Origin: Archegozetes longisetosus | Taxonomy: Eukaryota > Arthropoda > Arachnida > Sarcoptiformes > Trhypochthoniidae | NCBI GenBank assembly: GCA_018873245.2 | Contig: JAEMBT020000003.1 | Location: forward strand, 11,997,843-12,061,842 | Direction of reading: 5' to 3' | Length of the DNA stretch: 64,000 nt | Part shown: positions 13,162-25,800 of the stretch, piece after piece | How the letters are laid out: each line of letters begins with the position of its first letter | Numbering within the stretch: position 1 is the first letter of the stretch | Program-made: the position numbers and the translations under genes | The notes under the pieces: model-generated | Seen by the model: the letters and a program-made list of their open reading frames with translations, nothing else | What the model was told of the DNA's origin: nothing | Databases searched by the model: none

Positions 13162-16100
13162 AAAGGAGGGTTAATGTTTAATGTTTTTAGTGCTAAACTT
13201 AATTTTATCTCTGTTTTACCTATAAATAATTGACTTAATCACAATTGACACGGCATCGCACACACTCACAAATTCAAAAGTTTTATAATAAGGTAAGAAA
13301 AATATCTGAACATAAGTTTGTAAGTTTATTTAATCGATCATATCTGCAATAAGTCTTTGGGATATGAAGTTTAGTTTTAATTGACTTAACATATAGACAT
13401 CTGTATTGCTAAAACACTGTTATAAATATATGCTAATCCTAAATTATTTAATAATTAGAACTAAAAGCTAAAAAGAGCTAATATTAAAGCATAGCTTAGG
13501 ATCGCATCAATTTATTGGGATAGGGCAAAAGAATGAAATCTGTTTGACGATAACTGAACACATATTCTGGTTTGTGATCACTGCAAAGATTGAAACGACG
13601 CATACCTTTTCCCCGATCGTTCAAAAAGGCGAGCGATACGACCGAATTGCAATATTTAATAGATTACGCTCCTCTCTACGCATCAATTGCATTGTGTAGT
13701 CAAATAACTTATAGCAAATTTATTGATTCTTTGTTTAAAAAAATAAAATTCACATTAAAATAGGATTTGTTGTGCTATTGATGAGTCATTTTTATTGATT
13801 AAGCAAAAAATAAATTAAATCAAAATAAGCACTCTGATACAACGTTAATTCCAGCCCCATGGATACCTATAAACTAATTTTCTTCAGGATAATAAAATCA
13901 ATGTATACTTTGAGACTCAGACTATTATAAACGTCATTTAACGAAAATTGAAAATAGTTCGTGTATTAACTTTGAAGTCAAGATCTATAAAGTACCTTTT
14001 GAATTCTCAGAGTTTAAACAATCATTGTAAGAGAACCATTGGTTTTTTAAATAAATTTTAACAAATTTAAACAGAGACATTCAGTTTGCATAAGATTTCG
14101 AGAAAAAATTAATTTTAAAAACATTTTCAAACTTCATTCACGTAAATATGCTTTCCGAGTACTTTTGATAGATTTTCACCTTTTTAACTATGGTGCCCAC
14201 GAAACCCAATATATTATCTGTAAAAGTGATGACCACAAGTGTGTAAAGTTTATACTCCTACTTTTGATGTGGGTCTCTTGGAGCGTCATATTTAAAAGAA
14301 TTTTTGAAACTTCATTTCAATCATAAAATTCAATCCAACGGGCTAATAAAATAGTTTTTAGACAGATTACTATTTCAATCATAACAAAAGTATTAGTGAA
14401 AAAATTCTTGAAAACCCTCAATGGTTTTCTAGTAATAAAATTTTGAATTCTTAAACTTTGAAAACTTTGAACTGTTAAGAGGAGTCAGAGACCAAGTTCA
14501 TAGATGAAACCATATATTATTTTCAGCTTATCGATCAATATAAGGAATAAACGAATCCATATTTGGAGGCTGAGTTCTACGGGGCCGCAGAACTTTCCTT
14601 TTTAGCAGTTACAAACACACTCAATAAGTTAATGTGCATTTCATATAGAGATATTTGAATCATATTTGTTTAATGTAATAATACCAGTGCTCATACTATT
14701 TATAATGAATGCTTCAATACTGATATTGAACAATATTTTTGTCAATCCTGATATGAAATATAATGCGTTTTATAAGTTAGACATACAGCTATTCTGTTGT
14801 CTATTATTGTTGTAACTTTTGACGAAAATATTTATGAAATTATGATAAACAGAGAAAGTTGTCATAAATGTAATCCTCATTGTGTTATATATAGGCTGTC
14901 GCTCTAAAAACAAAGCAGAACAGAATAGCATTTAGTATTATCTTAAAATGATATGTCAAACAAAAATACATCCATATTTATATCCCTGCTATAGTATTAC
15001 TGTGTCCTTTGCTTTTGATCCTCTTTGTTCTGAGCGGGCACTGAAAATCCTATTACAGACACCGCTCTCTTTTTACTCCTCTTAATAAACATAGGGTTTA
15101 ATCACAATTAATAATACGGAATGCAATAACTGTTCATATTTAATAATTTAATCCAATTTATAAGTTTTGTTTGCAAAATTAGTTAAGTCCTAAACTTTTG
15201 TCTGAGTAAACGAAATCGATATTAAAATTGGACCGTGGTGTCATTTTGTTCACTTGCAATTCTGTTCTGAAAATATACCCAAAACAACAAAAATAGAAAA
15301 GTAGAATCATATTCCGTATTGGAATCTGAGACATGACTGCACTTTGACAGAAGCCTTATAATTCCTTTATATAATATACTTATAAATAATACATGGAATC
15401 ACATCCAAAGATAATATCATAACTATATTGGTTATTATTATTTTTCTTATTATTACATTATGATTGGACGGACGGACGAATCAGTTATGAAAAGGATTAA
15501 TAACTTTAAGATCTAGACTTGAAAGTGTTTACTCAGTTCTTTTATGTGAATCTCTTTTAACTTAGAGATCGATAAAAAGTAAAATAAAATAAACAATTTG
15601 TCTTAAACGTACTAAGCATTGCTATTCTTAGATATAAGTTATTGAAAAACTCCTATCGTATGCTTTACATCAGGGAATAATGGATAAAAATGAATGCCAA
15701 TATTACAGGCAAAACACAAAAACCTTTTTCGTTTATAAAAACAATTACAGTAAAGTAATACAGATTTAAACATCTAATCGATCAAATATAAGGAATATTT
15801 TCCAATTTAAAGATAAATCATAGTGTTATTAGCTTTTATTTGTATCTGTCTCATTATCTGCTGCTCTGTCACATTTGTTTGTGTCACACTTTTGGCTAAA
15901 ATAAAAAGTCAAGTAAACAAACGAACTTAATATTCGAAAAATTGTCGAAACTTGAACATAATCTCAATTTGACTTGTTTGCTAAACTTGAAACTTGTTAA
16001 CAATTTTGGCCACTGTTGCAAACTTTAAACTTGAGTCAATAGCAAAAAAGAAATAATTGAAATTCTATCGTATTGTCCAAAATTGAATTGTCGTTCATGT

Positions 16101-17024
16101 CATACAATATTAACACAAAAAGTAGTACAGTGTGATCAATAAGTAAGATAAGAACTATTACTCGAACAATATGATTTAATCAGTCCATTTCAGGCACTCT
16201 TTCAATTATCTGAAAATGATCTGATCAGCTTCTGAGATATGAATTACTCATGAAAACTAAAATTAATTTTAAATTGCAAGTTATTTCTAAGAACAAATTC
16301 TAGTATCAAATTACAACTCAATTTATACGTAATTCGGTCACCGCAAAAATGTCTGCAAATCTTGAATTTTATAAGAATTTGTTTCTCTAACAATCAATTC
16401 GGAGGTGGACTTAGAGACTAAAGTTCCAAACACATATTTCACGTTGTTTCACAGGGAAAGCTAATACAGTAAGTTTTTAGATTATATTTTAGAAATTGAT
16501 CCATAAAAAGTTTATTTTAACCAAAACTAAGAACATATAGCTTACTTTTAATTATAATTAAGTTAAGATGAAGGTTTTAAAAATGTCATCCAACTAGTGA
16601 AACAAAAAGGTGTTCAACTTTTTCAACGTAAAGAGTGAATCGAAACAATGTTAGAAACAATATTAGAAACAATATTGATATAATCAAAGTTTTGACTTAC
16701 TGTACGCTTTGAGATTTCATTTTCTGATATTTTCCAAAACGAATAATATTCGACTATTTAAAGCTTATTCAGAGATCAGACATTATTTTGTTGTTTATGA
16801 CTATCAACTTATTACTTCTGTTGACAAAAAAACTGTTTCCTCTGTTTTCTGTCTACTCTTCTTTATGATAATAATAAGACTATAATGAGCCAAATGCTCA
16901 AATTGAGAACACAATATAATAATTGAATGGCAATATTGAGATCAAAGAGAGTGCAGCTGTGACTTCACTCTATATATTGGATGAACGCAACCATTCATTT
17001 CTGAAGGGATGCTGTGATCGGAGT

Positions 17025-17028
<4 letters not shown>
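13159..17028. other. gene-free AT-rich DNA
   Basis: No supported gene. A small G/C-rich patch at about 13,600-13,670 was examined as a minus-strand exon but has an upstream stop and no acceptor. No transposon was recognised. Confidence 0.5.
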
Positions 17029-17088
<60 letters not shown>

Positions 17089-17102
17089 GAGAGAGAGAGA
17101 GC
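17029..17102 (+). repeat. (GA)n compound microsatellite
   Basis: About 55 bases of pure GA, then GGAGAGGAGAGAGAGAGA-type interrupted repeat. Last member of the GA/CT cluster; no comparable tract was noticed between here and the end of the window. Confidence 0.97.
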
Positions 17103-19341
17103 ACATAGAGCAGAAGTAAATAGAGTATTGTCTCGGTCTCTATTGTGTTGTGTTTCGCAGCAGCCTTTGGGATGAGTTTTTGGTGGGATTCATAAACTTT
17201 ATACTATTATACAATTTTGTATTACTGTTGCTTCAGTTTTGCTCGAATCATTATTAACTTCGATTTCGATATACAGTCAAACCTTCCAGTAAAGCAAATG
17301 CACACAGACTAAAAATATTAATATAAATTTTGTTTGAAAGACTTTTCGAGCAAAATTTTAAAATATTATAAAATAATGCAATTTTCTAAACAACTTTTTG
17401 TGTTGATATGATTTATGATTTTTGATGTGACTCTCAATTTTGTCTAGTGAGCAGTTATTTTCTTTAGGTTCACAATCTTATAGTGAAGCTGAAACGTGCT
17501 CTGAAATTGATTAGATTTTTTGATAGTATAACTCTCTAAAAGTATTACCGAAGAGAGAGTACAATAATTCAATATAATTTTTAATACACGTTTTTCTCAA
17601 TAGAATTTGGGAATTTATTTAAAGAAAAAAGACTGAGCCTTATTTCGCATCCTTCACATTTTGGTTCCTCTACTGTAGCTCTGAGGCATTTGCTTCACTT
17701 AACAAGTTTAAAACTAATTAATTATAATATAATAATTGAAGTAATTTGTTCAGTTAAAAGCCTTCATCGTATTAAGTTATTCTGGATGAAAGAGTTTGTC
17801 AAAACTTGTTTTCGGTATTCAGTTCAAAGTTTTTTCATAATAGGTCTCCGGATGGAAAAGTATGTAAAATCTAATTAGTCAATACAAACAATGCAGTCAA
17901 GTTCACCACAGATTTTAGTCAACAAACCAAAACATTGACTTTTAAAGCGGAGAAGAATCAAAATTACGAAAAGTGATTGTTTTTCACACAATTCTGATTA
18001 ATTTAAGTAAAATTAAAAATGGGTTGGAGTATTGATTAAAGTAAGAGCTACTGGTTAAGATGAATCAATAGGCGAGTGCTGCGAATAGTCGTAATACAAA
18101 TAGGATTTAGGCTTTGGGGAATAGGGGACAGTATAGTTGCAAATCACTTTCAAGCTATGTTCGCTCAACTAGGTTTATCCACCTTTTTCAATTCTGTCCT
18201 AATTTGAACCTCGTTCTTGAGCGTAATTCAAGATTAAAAAGTAGATTGGACTCACTTTTCTTTTAGATGATTGAGAAGTGTGAGACGAACGCAAAACAGA
18301 ATTAATTGAGGATATTTTTCATAAGAAACTATCTATGTCAATCGCGCGAGAGAGCAGAAAGTGTATTCAGTTTTATCTAGATTTTTCAACCTAATTCAAT
18401 TGAGTTTGATAGCGAACATGACTTCACCAATAATTTTTTATCATAAAGCTCAAGTTAGAAACAGTAGTTCAAACTCAGAGATCAAATTCCTATTTTCAAT
18501 AATTCTTAGTTCGAAAGTGCAGACTTCGCAGTTTGGCAATTATATGGCTTTCAATAGCTTTTCTTAGGAAAAGATTTGTTTTATATTTTAAAGTTGAAAG
18601 ATTTCAAGTGAATATTTAGGAATCAATCTCTACTTTCAAACAATATCCCCCACAAAATAGAAGTAGAAATCCTTAAGGAAAATATTTAGATATCAATCTT
18701 GATTGCGATGCAGATCAGTTTCTTTCTGCTGTTTCACGAATAAGCCAAGTGAAAACTTAGCCACATACTTTTTTAGGAAAAATCAAACTTTTTATATCGA
18801 ATAAGATGCAGATTCTATGTGCGCAACCTGTCATTTAGCTACCCTTTATTACATGTTCTACATGAACACTGTTTAAATAAATACTTGTAAACATAATAAG
18901 AAAATGCTTTATTCAATCAAAAATTAAAACATTTTTCCTTATAGACAGCCATATGATTAACTATCTTGAAAATGAGATAATTTCAAATGAAAAGAGGTGT
19001 TTCGTCACTACGAACATCGAAATGAATCTTATCTTCTAACTGAGCTTTCCCTTTGATAGTCGCTTGCATTTTACAGCCACAAGCAAGTGGTATATTTTTC
19101 ACCTAAATAACTGTCTGTGTTTTCGATAAAAACGAAACAAAATCTTCATCATCCAAATAAGTTATCTTCGAACCACTCCTATAGCCAATACGTAGTAGTC
19201 TTTGTGCTCGAGAAAAGGTTCTCAAACCAAAACTCGAATTGTTTAATGGGTTTCTAAACAGTTTAATATATAGTAGTTTATCAGACTTTCCAACAAAATT
19301 AATGCTTGTTCAGAGATGTGAGTTATGCCATTATGATCCAG
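17103..19341. other. gene-free AT-rich DNA
   Basis: Open frames of 62-68 codons at 17.7 and 18.4 kb have no recognisable family or context. Nothing else seen before the Harbinger element. Confidence 0.5.
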
Positions 19342-19578
19342 GAGTGCGTTTCTGAGAAAGATCTTAATTATTAGTCTTATGATCAGTAATAAGACCGATT
19401 TTATGACTAAGAAATAATCAGTCATATGATAGGTCTTAAAGTGTTTCACAAAAATTGATGACTAAAATCAAAACTGCGTCATAACTTTAAGACTTGTCAT
19501 AATATTTTAAGCTTTATTTCGAACAAAGTTTGCTTTTAACACGAATCATACTTTTTAATCAAATACTAATTTTAAAAA

Positions 19579-20233
19579 ATGAGCGGAAATAAAAATCGAA
19601 AAAGGAGTCCCAATTTTAGTAAAGATCAACTTAAAATACTAGTTGATGAATACACGAAAAATAAAGAAATACTCGATTCATCAGTAAGTAATGCTTATTT
19701 TTAAAATAAACATAATTATTATATATTGTAATTAAAGCGTAACAACGAAATCACTAATAAACGCAAAAATGAGATTTGGCTCAATATTACAAAATTAATT
19801 AATTCAATCGATCCCAATTGGATTGAAGAGATCAAATGATGAAGTGAAACGCAAACTAATAACATTTAAGTCTTCAACTAAAGTAAAGTTAGCAAATATG
19901 AAAAACTATGAGAAAAAAACTGGTGGCGGGCCTCCACTAGAACAAAATTTAAACGAAGTCGAGCAAATAATGTTAACAACAATTAGCGATCAACTAATTA
20001 GTGGGATAAGGGGAGGAATGGATAGCGAAATGACAGAATCTTTAAATGAGTCATTGAATACAGGTAGTGATGAAAATTTGGAGATCATAAATAGTGATAC
20101 ATTTGACGATTCAAATGAAGAAAAGGCTGCTCTAAAAAAGCACTCCTTTGTTAAGAGATTCAATGTTAAAAATAGAACAAAAATATCTAACTCTAAATCT
20201 CAGAGCAGCACATATTTGTATAACTACAGGTAA
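19579..20233 (+). pseudogene. Harbinger Myb/SANT-like DNA-binding protein, frameshifted
   Basis: Exon 1 (19579-19683) begins ATG and encodes a start such as SPNFSKDQLKILVDEY, matching the Myb/SANT-like domain of Harbinger ORF2 and NAIF1-type proteins. A GTAAGT donor and an acceptor at 19737 remove a 54-bp intron. Exon 2 continues with RNNEITNKRKNEIW, then hits a stop; the following family block (DEVKRKLITFKSSTKVKL, then TGGGPP) lies in the +1 frame, so an indel lies around 19818-19832. The C-terminal tail after about residue 200 is read from sequence belonging antisense to the nuclease fragment. The family normally helps the nuclease bind transposon ends; this copy is unlikely to work. Confidence 0.8.
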
Positions 20234-20434
20234 AGCGTGATTTCGATTAGTTGGTCTTTTTAAATCGTCGTATAATAATAAACACAAATCTGAGATTAAA
20301 TGTTTTGCAAATCGAAACCTCTCAATGCACTCAATGTCATCGTATACCTCCAAAGTGTTTTGACGATCTCGAAAAACACGTTCATTTCTCAACGATTCAT
20401 TCGTAATAATTTGTTGTAATAATATTGATGTCAT
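20195..20434 (-). pseudogene. Harbinger (HARBI1-type) nuclease, N-terminal fragment
   Basis: The first ATG of the minus-strand frame is at 20434. The translation has the family's N-terminal signature: ERVFRDRQNTLEVYDD, ERFRFAKHLI, then DDLKRPTNRNHALPVVIQIC and AALRF. In HARBI1-like transposases this block precedes the DDE nuclease domain. Here similarity stops after ALRF, where the sequence becomes the antisense of the Myb-like C-terminus. No DDE motifs are present. I infer an internal deletion joining the two genes' distal parts. Confidence 0.8.
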
Positions 20435-20897
20435 TATCACGTTATATGAAAAAATAGCTATAATTTTGAGATCAGTTTTTAAGAGTTGAATATTTATAAC
20501 ACAATTCCACTACTTGTCAATGAATAAGTTTTATGTATTATTGTCTAAAATGAATTATTTAATGTTCAAACAACAATAATAAACGTTAAATCAAATTTGG
20601 TCGAATACTATGTAAACATCGATTATATTATCATTTTATGACTGGTATGAAGTAGTAATAAATTGATATATTAATTGTTATTAAGACCAATCGATTATGA
20701 AACGCATTAGTTTTAAGATCGATCATAAACAAAAATATTCTTAAATTTGTGACTTCAGCTGATCATAAGACCAGTCATATCTTTAAGATCGGTTATAAAG
20801 TTATAACTTGTTTCTGAAACGCTAAAGTAATAAAACCGATCATATATTTAGTCTTAAGATTAGTCTTAGTCTTATGACTGTTTTCAGAAACGCATTC

Positions 20898-22845
20898 CAG
20901 GTCTATAACCAGTGCTGTTTAATTGAAAGAAGGATGATTGCCAATACTTTTAATTCCACCGATAATATAGAATTTTTTCAATTTACCAGGCATCATTTCT
21001 GAACTATTTGCCGAATCGACGTCTTTTCTGGTATTGTATTAATCTCAGTGTTCAATAAGTAAATTGTCTCCAAATTAATCATTCGACTGAAGATTTCGAA
21101 TACGTCTCGCTATCCGTGTTCAATATATTTTTAGCATCGCTCTGGAACAAAATGTCAAATATTTTTAAATAAACTGTATATAAATTACTTACAGTAAGAA
21201 CTTTCGAATGGATTAGCGACAACTAATTCGTTTCGATGCCTACCATCTGAAATAAAATGTCTGCGAAACATCGACTAGTTCTGTAAATTGAGTATTATTC
21301 AGGTAAAATGCATAAGAGCGTTTATCTTTTGCGGACTTCATGTTTTTGCTAATATTTTTGAAAAATTGCCCTCAAGTCTGTTTGACTAGTTCCTCCGCAG
21401 GAAATCACATCGTCTCTGCAAAAACGGTTTCGGTCAGTTTCACAAATCAATTGTCTATCGGGCATGTTCCACGTCACTTAATACTAACATTGATAGTCAA
21501 TATGAAAACTCCGAACAGTGAACCTACCATAAAAAATAAGTTTAAATCAATTTTCATATTAAAAAACAAGCAATTACACGAAAAAGTACACAACTCATAA
21601 AATAAGAGCATTCTTAGTCTTAGTTTAAATTCAATTATTTGACTTATCATTTAGTAGCATTTTCTCTTTGGATATCTAGTTATTATCTATTTCTATCTTG
21701 AATGTGTTTTGTCCTTACATTTACATATTTCAGTTGAATTATATATTTAAAAAAACGAGTACTTCTGAATGTGTTTTAGAGACACTTTCGAGATACTTTC
21801 AAATAATGAGTGAATAAGTAAAAGTATCATTTTACCAATGTTACTACTAATGAGACTCTTGATGCCATTGCACACTTTGTCCCACACTAATGCTCTTAAT
21901 CTGTAAGACATTGAACGCTTTTCTCATAACAAGTATTAAATAATATAGTAGATAAATTACGAACCAATTTAGTAATAGATAAGACAATTGCAATCTCAAC
22001 TGGTTAGGCATAAATACCAAATTATTATTAGTTCAATTTGTTCGAAAAATAACACAATTATAAAAAATATAAAAATGCAAATGCTTGAAAGTTGTCTTCT
22101 TGTTTGATAAATGAATTACGCTCAACCAAAATTAATAACTGCTCAATCGAAATTTTGATTCTATAATCGATTCGATTAAACCACATTTATTATGGAGTCC
22201 AAATAACGCTTCAGATCAAATTTGAATAACTGAATACATCGAACCTTTAATAGAATGATAGAACGACAAAACGCTTACAAACATAAAAATGTGCACTAAT
22301 CGCTCCATTACGTAATCAAATATTTATTGTCAATAAAAAAATCAAAAATGTTTTAAATTACAGATATATGCCATTAATGAAAACAACAATAAATTTGTCA
22401 CCGATAGAGAAATATTACAAATTTGTGCGATTTAATGGACAATTTTTAGTCTTCAGTCTTATGAACAATATCTGAAAATTCGTAATTCTATTGATTTTAA
22501 TGAAACATTAACTCTTAAATTTCTTTTTGATTAATAATTACTTATGATTCATGAGGAAAAAATTGTTCCAATAAATCGATTTGTTTAGTTCATGAAATAT
22601 AATTACTGATGATCAAATCAAAATATATAATACAAGTCAATTTAGTGCATATTTATGAGAAGACAATGCTTTTGGAAAAATAAACTAACATTAAATGTAT
22701 TGTCAAATCATTTGAAAATTAATGAAAAGGTGGTGACAAAAAATTACAGGTTTGTTGAAATGCTGGCGAGTGAACAACTAAAGACCAAAAGTAAATATTT
22801 TGTAGTTAAACATCAGAAACAATTTATACTTTCGATTAAAATAAC
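20898..22845. other. intergenic, AT-rich
   Basis: Between the Harbinger element and the Sin3A stop codon. An 86-codon plus-strand frame at 21340-21600 has no recognisable family. Plus-strand TTTATT at 22,322-22,327 could be a minus-strand AATAAA polyadenylation signal for Sin3A, about 520 bases beyond the stop; this is weak. Confidence 0.4.
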
Positions 22846-25800
22846 TCACTCTTGTTTGCAAACTTCTACTTTGTATTTGCAAAACTTTCGATACGGAGGC
22901 TTCTCTTCATTATTAATCACAAGCCTAACTACTTTTTTTGTATTCGATGGCGTTTTCGCGGTTGAGGAACTCTTTGCTGAGACAGTAGTCTTACTATCAC
23001 TAGAAATGGCACTAACTTTGTCTTTATTGTCACTAATAGTCGTATCACTTGAAACGAGCCATTCTTGGACTTCCATTTGTTGTTCGCTTGTCGACGACTT
23101 CTCTAACCATCTCTTATGCCATTCATTGAATTTATTAAATAACTTTTGTGATATCTTTTTATGCAACTAAAGAGACAGATATCTTATAAGTTAATCGTCC
23201 AAAATATTGCTTTCAAAATAATTATAGAATAATAAATGTTCAATTAGTCAAATACCATTTTAGATTTTCCTATCGATCCTTTTCTAAACATAAGACTTTC
23301 TCCATTAACAACGAAAACTAACTTGAATTTGTTAATATCAAACTTGCATTCAGTGCTTTCACTGACTTCAACACCGTTCAAAGCTTTCTCAATGTCTGAT
23401 GACGTACATTGTTCTGAATTATTATTATTATTATTATTATTATCATTAGTTGCATTGGTATTGTTATCATTGTTGCCACCATCACTACTTTTGTGATCTT
23501 TTTTCGTATCGACATCTATTAAGTTTTCTCTTTCATTCTTCGTTCTAGACTTAAACGTTCGAATATTTCGTCGCAAGAACAATGGCTTTTCGGCCAATTG
23601 TTGTTTCAATTCTTCACTAATATTTCCGATTTCCCTGGTATATCGCTCGACATAATCAGACCACCTCTCGATCTGTTCCAATTCATCTCCACTTTCATCA
23701 GTTTCTGTGTCAACCATTTCTATAGTCAACTTTCCTTCTCCTTTGTATAAAATTATTTTAAAACAATTTTCGTCACTCAATAGCTGTTCAGCTTTCTTCT
23801 GATACGAAGCCTCAGCATGAATTCTGTAATGAGATGTCGCGCAGTGACCTCCAGTCGCATTGTTCTTTGATTCTTCAATGAATAGTTCAGTGCATTGATT
23901 ACAGGAATCATCGCAGACAATATGTTGTAACTACAGGATTTTAAAAAAACAAATTTAGTAAAAGTCAACAAATTTCAAGTTAAGGCTAGGTTTGAATAAA
24001 TGCTAAACACAAACCTGTCTAACGATGTTCTGGACCACTTTATCCATTGTGAATGAAACATATGCATGAATGCCAAACATCTCTCTTAGCATATCTTCGT
24101 ATTGGTTTGTATCAAGATTTCCATCAAGTACTTGTTTAATCATATCAACAAATGCTGGAAAATAGTCTTCGACTTCTATTTCATCTGTTAAAATATTTAA
24201 ATCAAGATAGTTATTAAGTTCTACAGGAATAAGTATGAGGATGACATACTATTTGGCTTCAACCGTAATGCCACAGCAGTTGACTGTTTTCTATCAACTT
24301 TTTCTTTTGCTTCTTCAGCCGCCAAAATCCTGGCTCTGTCGTACATCTTACCCAATCGTTCGCACAGTATATGATGCAATCGAAAAAATAAATACCAATT
24401 GTTATTGACATAAAAGAGCGCGTACTGGTCTTCAGGATCTGTGTTGAGCATTAAATTACGTTTTTGACTACCATTACCATTTGATGGACTACTGTCTGGT
24501 TGACCAATAACTAAAAAGTCATTCAAATTGAAGTTATTTCAAGTTTAGAAAGTTATAAAACAATTTCTAAAAAGATTCTATTTTATAGAAATAAAGGAAT
24601 TATTCATTACCTGTTGTAATTCCAGGAAATTTCTTTTCCTCCTTATCGTTGGTTCTGTTTCCATTTCTACTATTTATGCTAACGGTATTGGTATTATTGG
24701 TACTGCTATTACTGGTCAAAGGTTTATCCTTATCGTCCGTGTCATTATCTTCTAACTCATCGTCAGATAATTCACCTCTTGGTGTGGCGAACAGATCAGG
24801 AATGAATTGGCGCAACAATTGCTTAATTTTTTGTTTATCTTCTTTATGAATAGATGTTTGCCGTTTCACGTGATGTATAATCAAATTACAGGCCTCTTCG
24901 ATCATAGACTTGTCTTTATAGACAAAATTCATGTGAGGTTGTTGTGAATTACCATTAGGTCCATCTCCGGTCACTTCATTTTGTTCATGTCTTTCTTCAA
25001 AAATCGTCTCGATTTCATTAAGCAATGATTTTGATCGTAAATATTTTATGTCATTTTGCTTGAAACTGATTCCCTGGTGGTCTAATGATTTCAAATAATA
25101 CTTTTCGTTTTGTTCGCGCCATATCTTATTGAACTGTTTCTGAGCTTCTCTCCACTCTTCCTCTTTCATCATCAATCTTCTTATAACTAATGGTACCGCA
25201 ACTGCAGGATTCTTCTTAAGTCCTGAAATGAATGTCGTTAGTTTTATTACAATAGAAACTGATTCTAAAGATTAGAAAATACCTTCGATTATTTCCTGTG
25301 CTTTATCACCATATATTCTTCTGATAGCTTTCTGATGGATAACACTCGAAGTTCCCCCTAAAGTATCGTCCAATTTGAACCTATTTCTATCCTCAGGGGT
25401 CATTCTCGATAGTTTTTTCTGAACTGCTTCTAATACTCTTATAGTAGCCAAATTGGTTTCGAGTACAACATCGAGCTCATAGCGCTCATCCTCACACCGA
25501 TAGATATATTCTTCGTATTGAGTTTTACGCGATGAGACAAATGTCGAGTCTTCAGACCACGATGGGAATGAAACCCAAGTGTCATTAAGGACTTCACGAC
25601 ATAGAGGTGTTCGACCAGAACATTCAGGTTTCGTGAAATTCTTAGGTAGAGCACGATATGAAGCGCCGTAACGTTTACACGAAGAATAATCTATTTCCAT
25701 TCCAACTTCAGAATTCATTCTCTCGCGCTCTCGTTCACGAATTGATGCCACGCGATGTGATAAACCTTATAGTTTAAAAAATATATGATTGATAACAAAT

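Larger units (their letters stand above)
19342..20897. mobile_element. PIF/Harbinger transposon, internally deleted
   Basis: A 1556-bp element. The left end GAGTGCGTTTCTGA and the inverted right end GAATGCGTTTCTGA differ at one base, and 3-bp CAG duplications flank both ends (19339-19341 and 20898-20900). Subterminal regions repeat GTCTTA/TAAGAC words in both orientations. The interior holds two convergent coding remnants: a Myb/SANT-like protein on plus (19579-20233) and the N-terminal part of a HARBI1-type nuclease on minus (about 20195-20434). This two-gene arrangement and a 3-bp duplication are established Harbinger traits. The nuclease catalytic region is absent, and the two fragments abut and overlap near 20195-20233, so this is a deleted, non-autonomous copy. 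Confidence 0.85.

Noticed and set aside
13600-13700. G/C-rich patch read as a minus-strand exon (FGRIARLFERSGK)
   Set aside because: A good donor follows, but an in-frame stop lies just upstream without an intervening acceptor.
21340-21600. 86-codon plus-strand ORF
   Set aside because: No family resemblance and no flanking gene signals.
22655-23170. 171-codon plus-strand ORF
   Set aside because: Antisense shadow of the last Sin3A exon.
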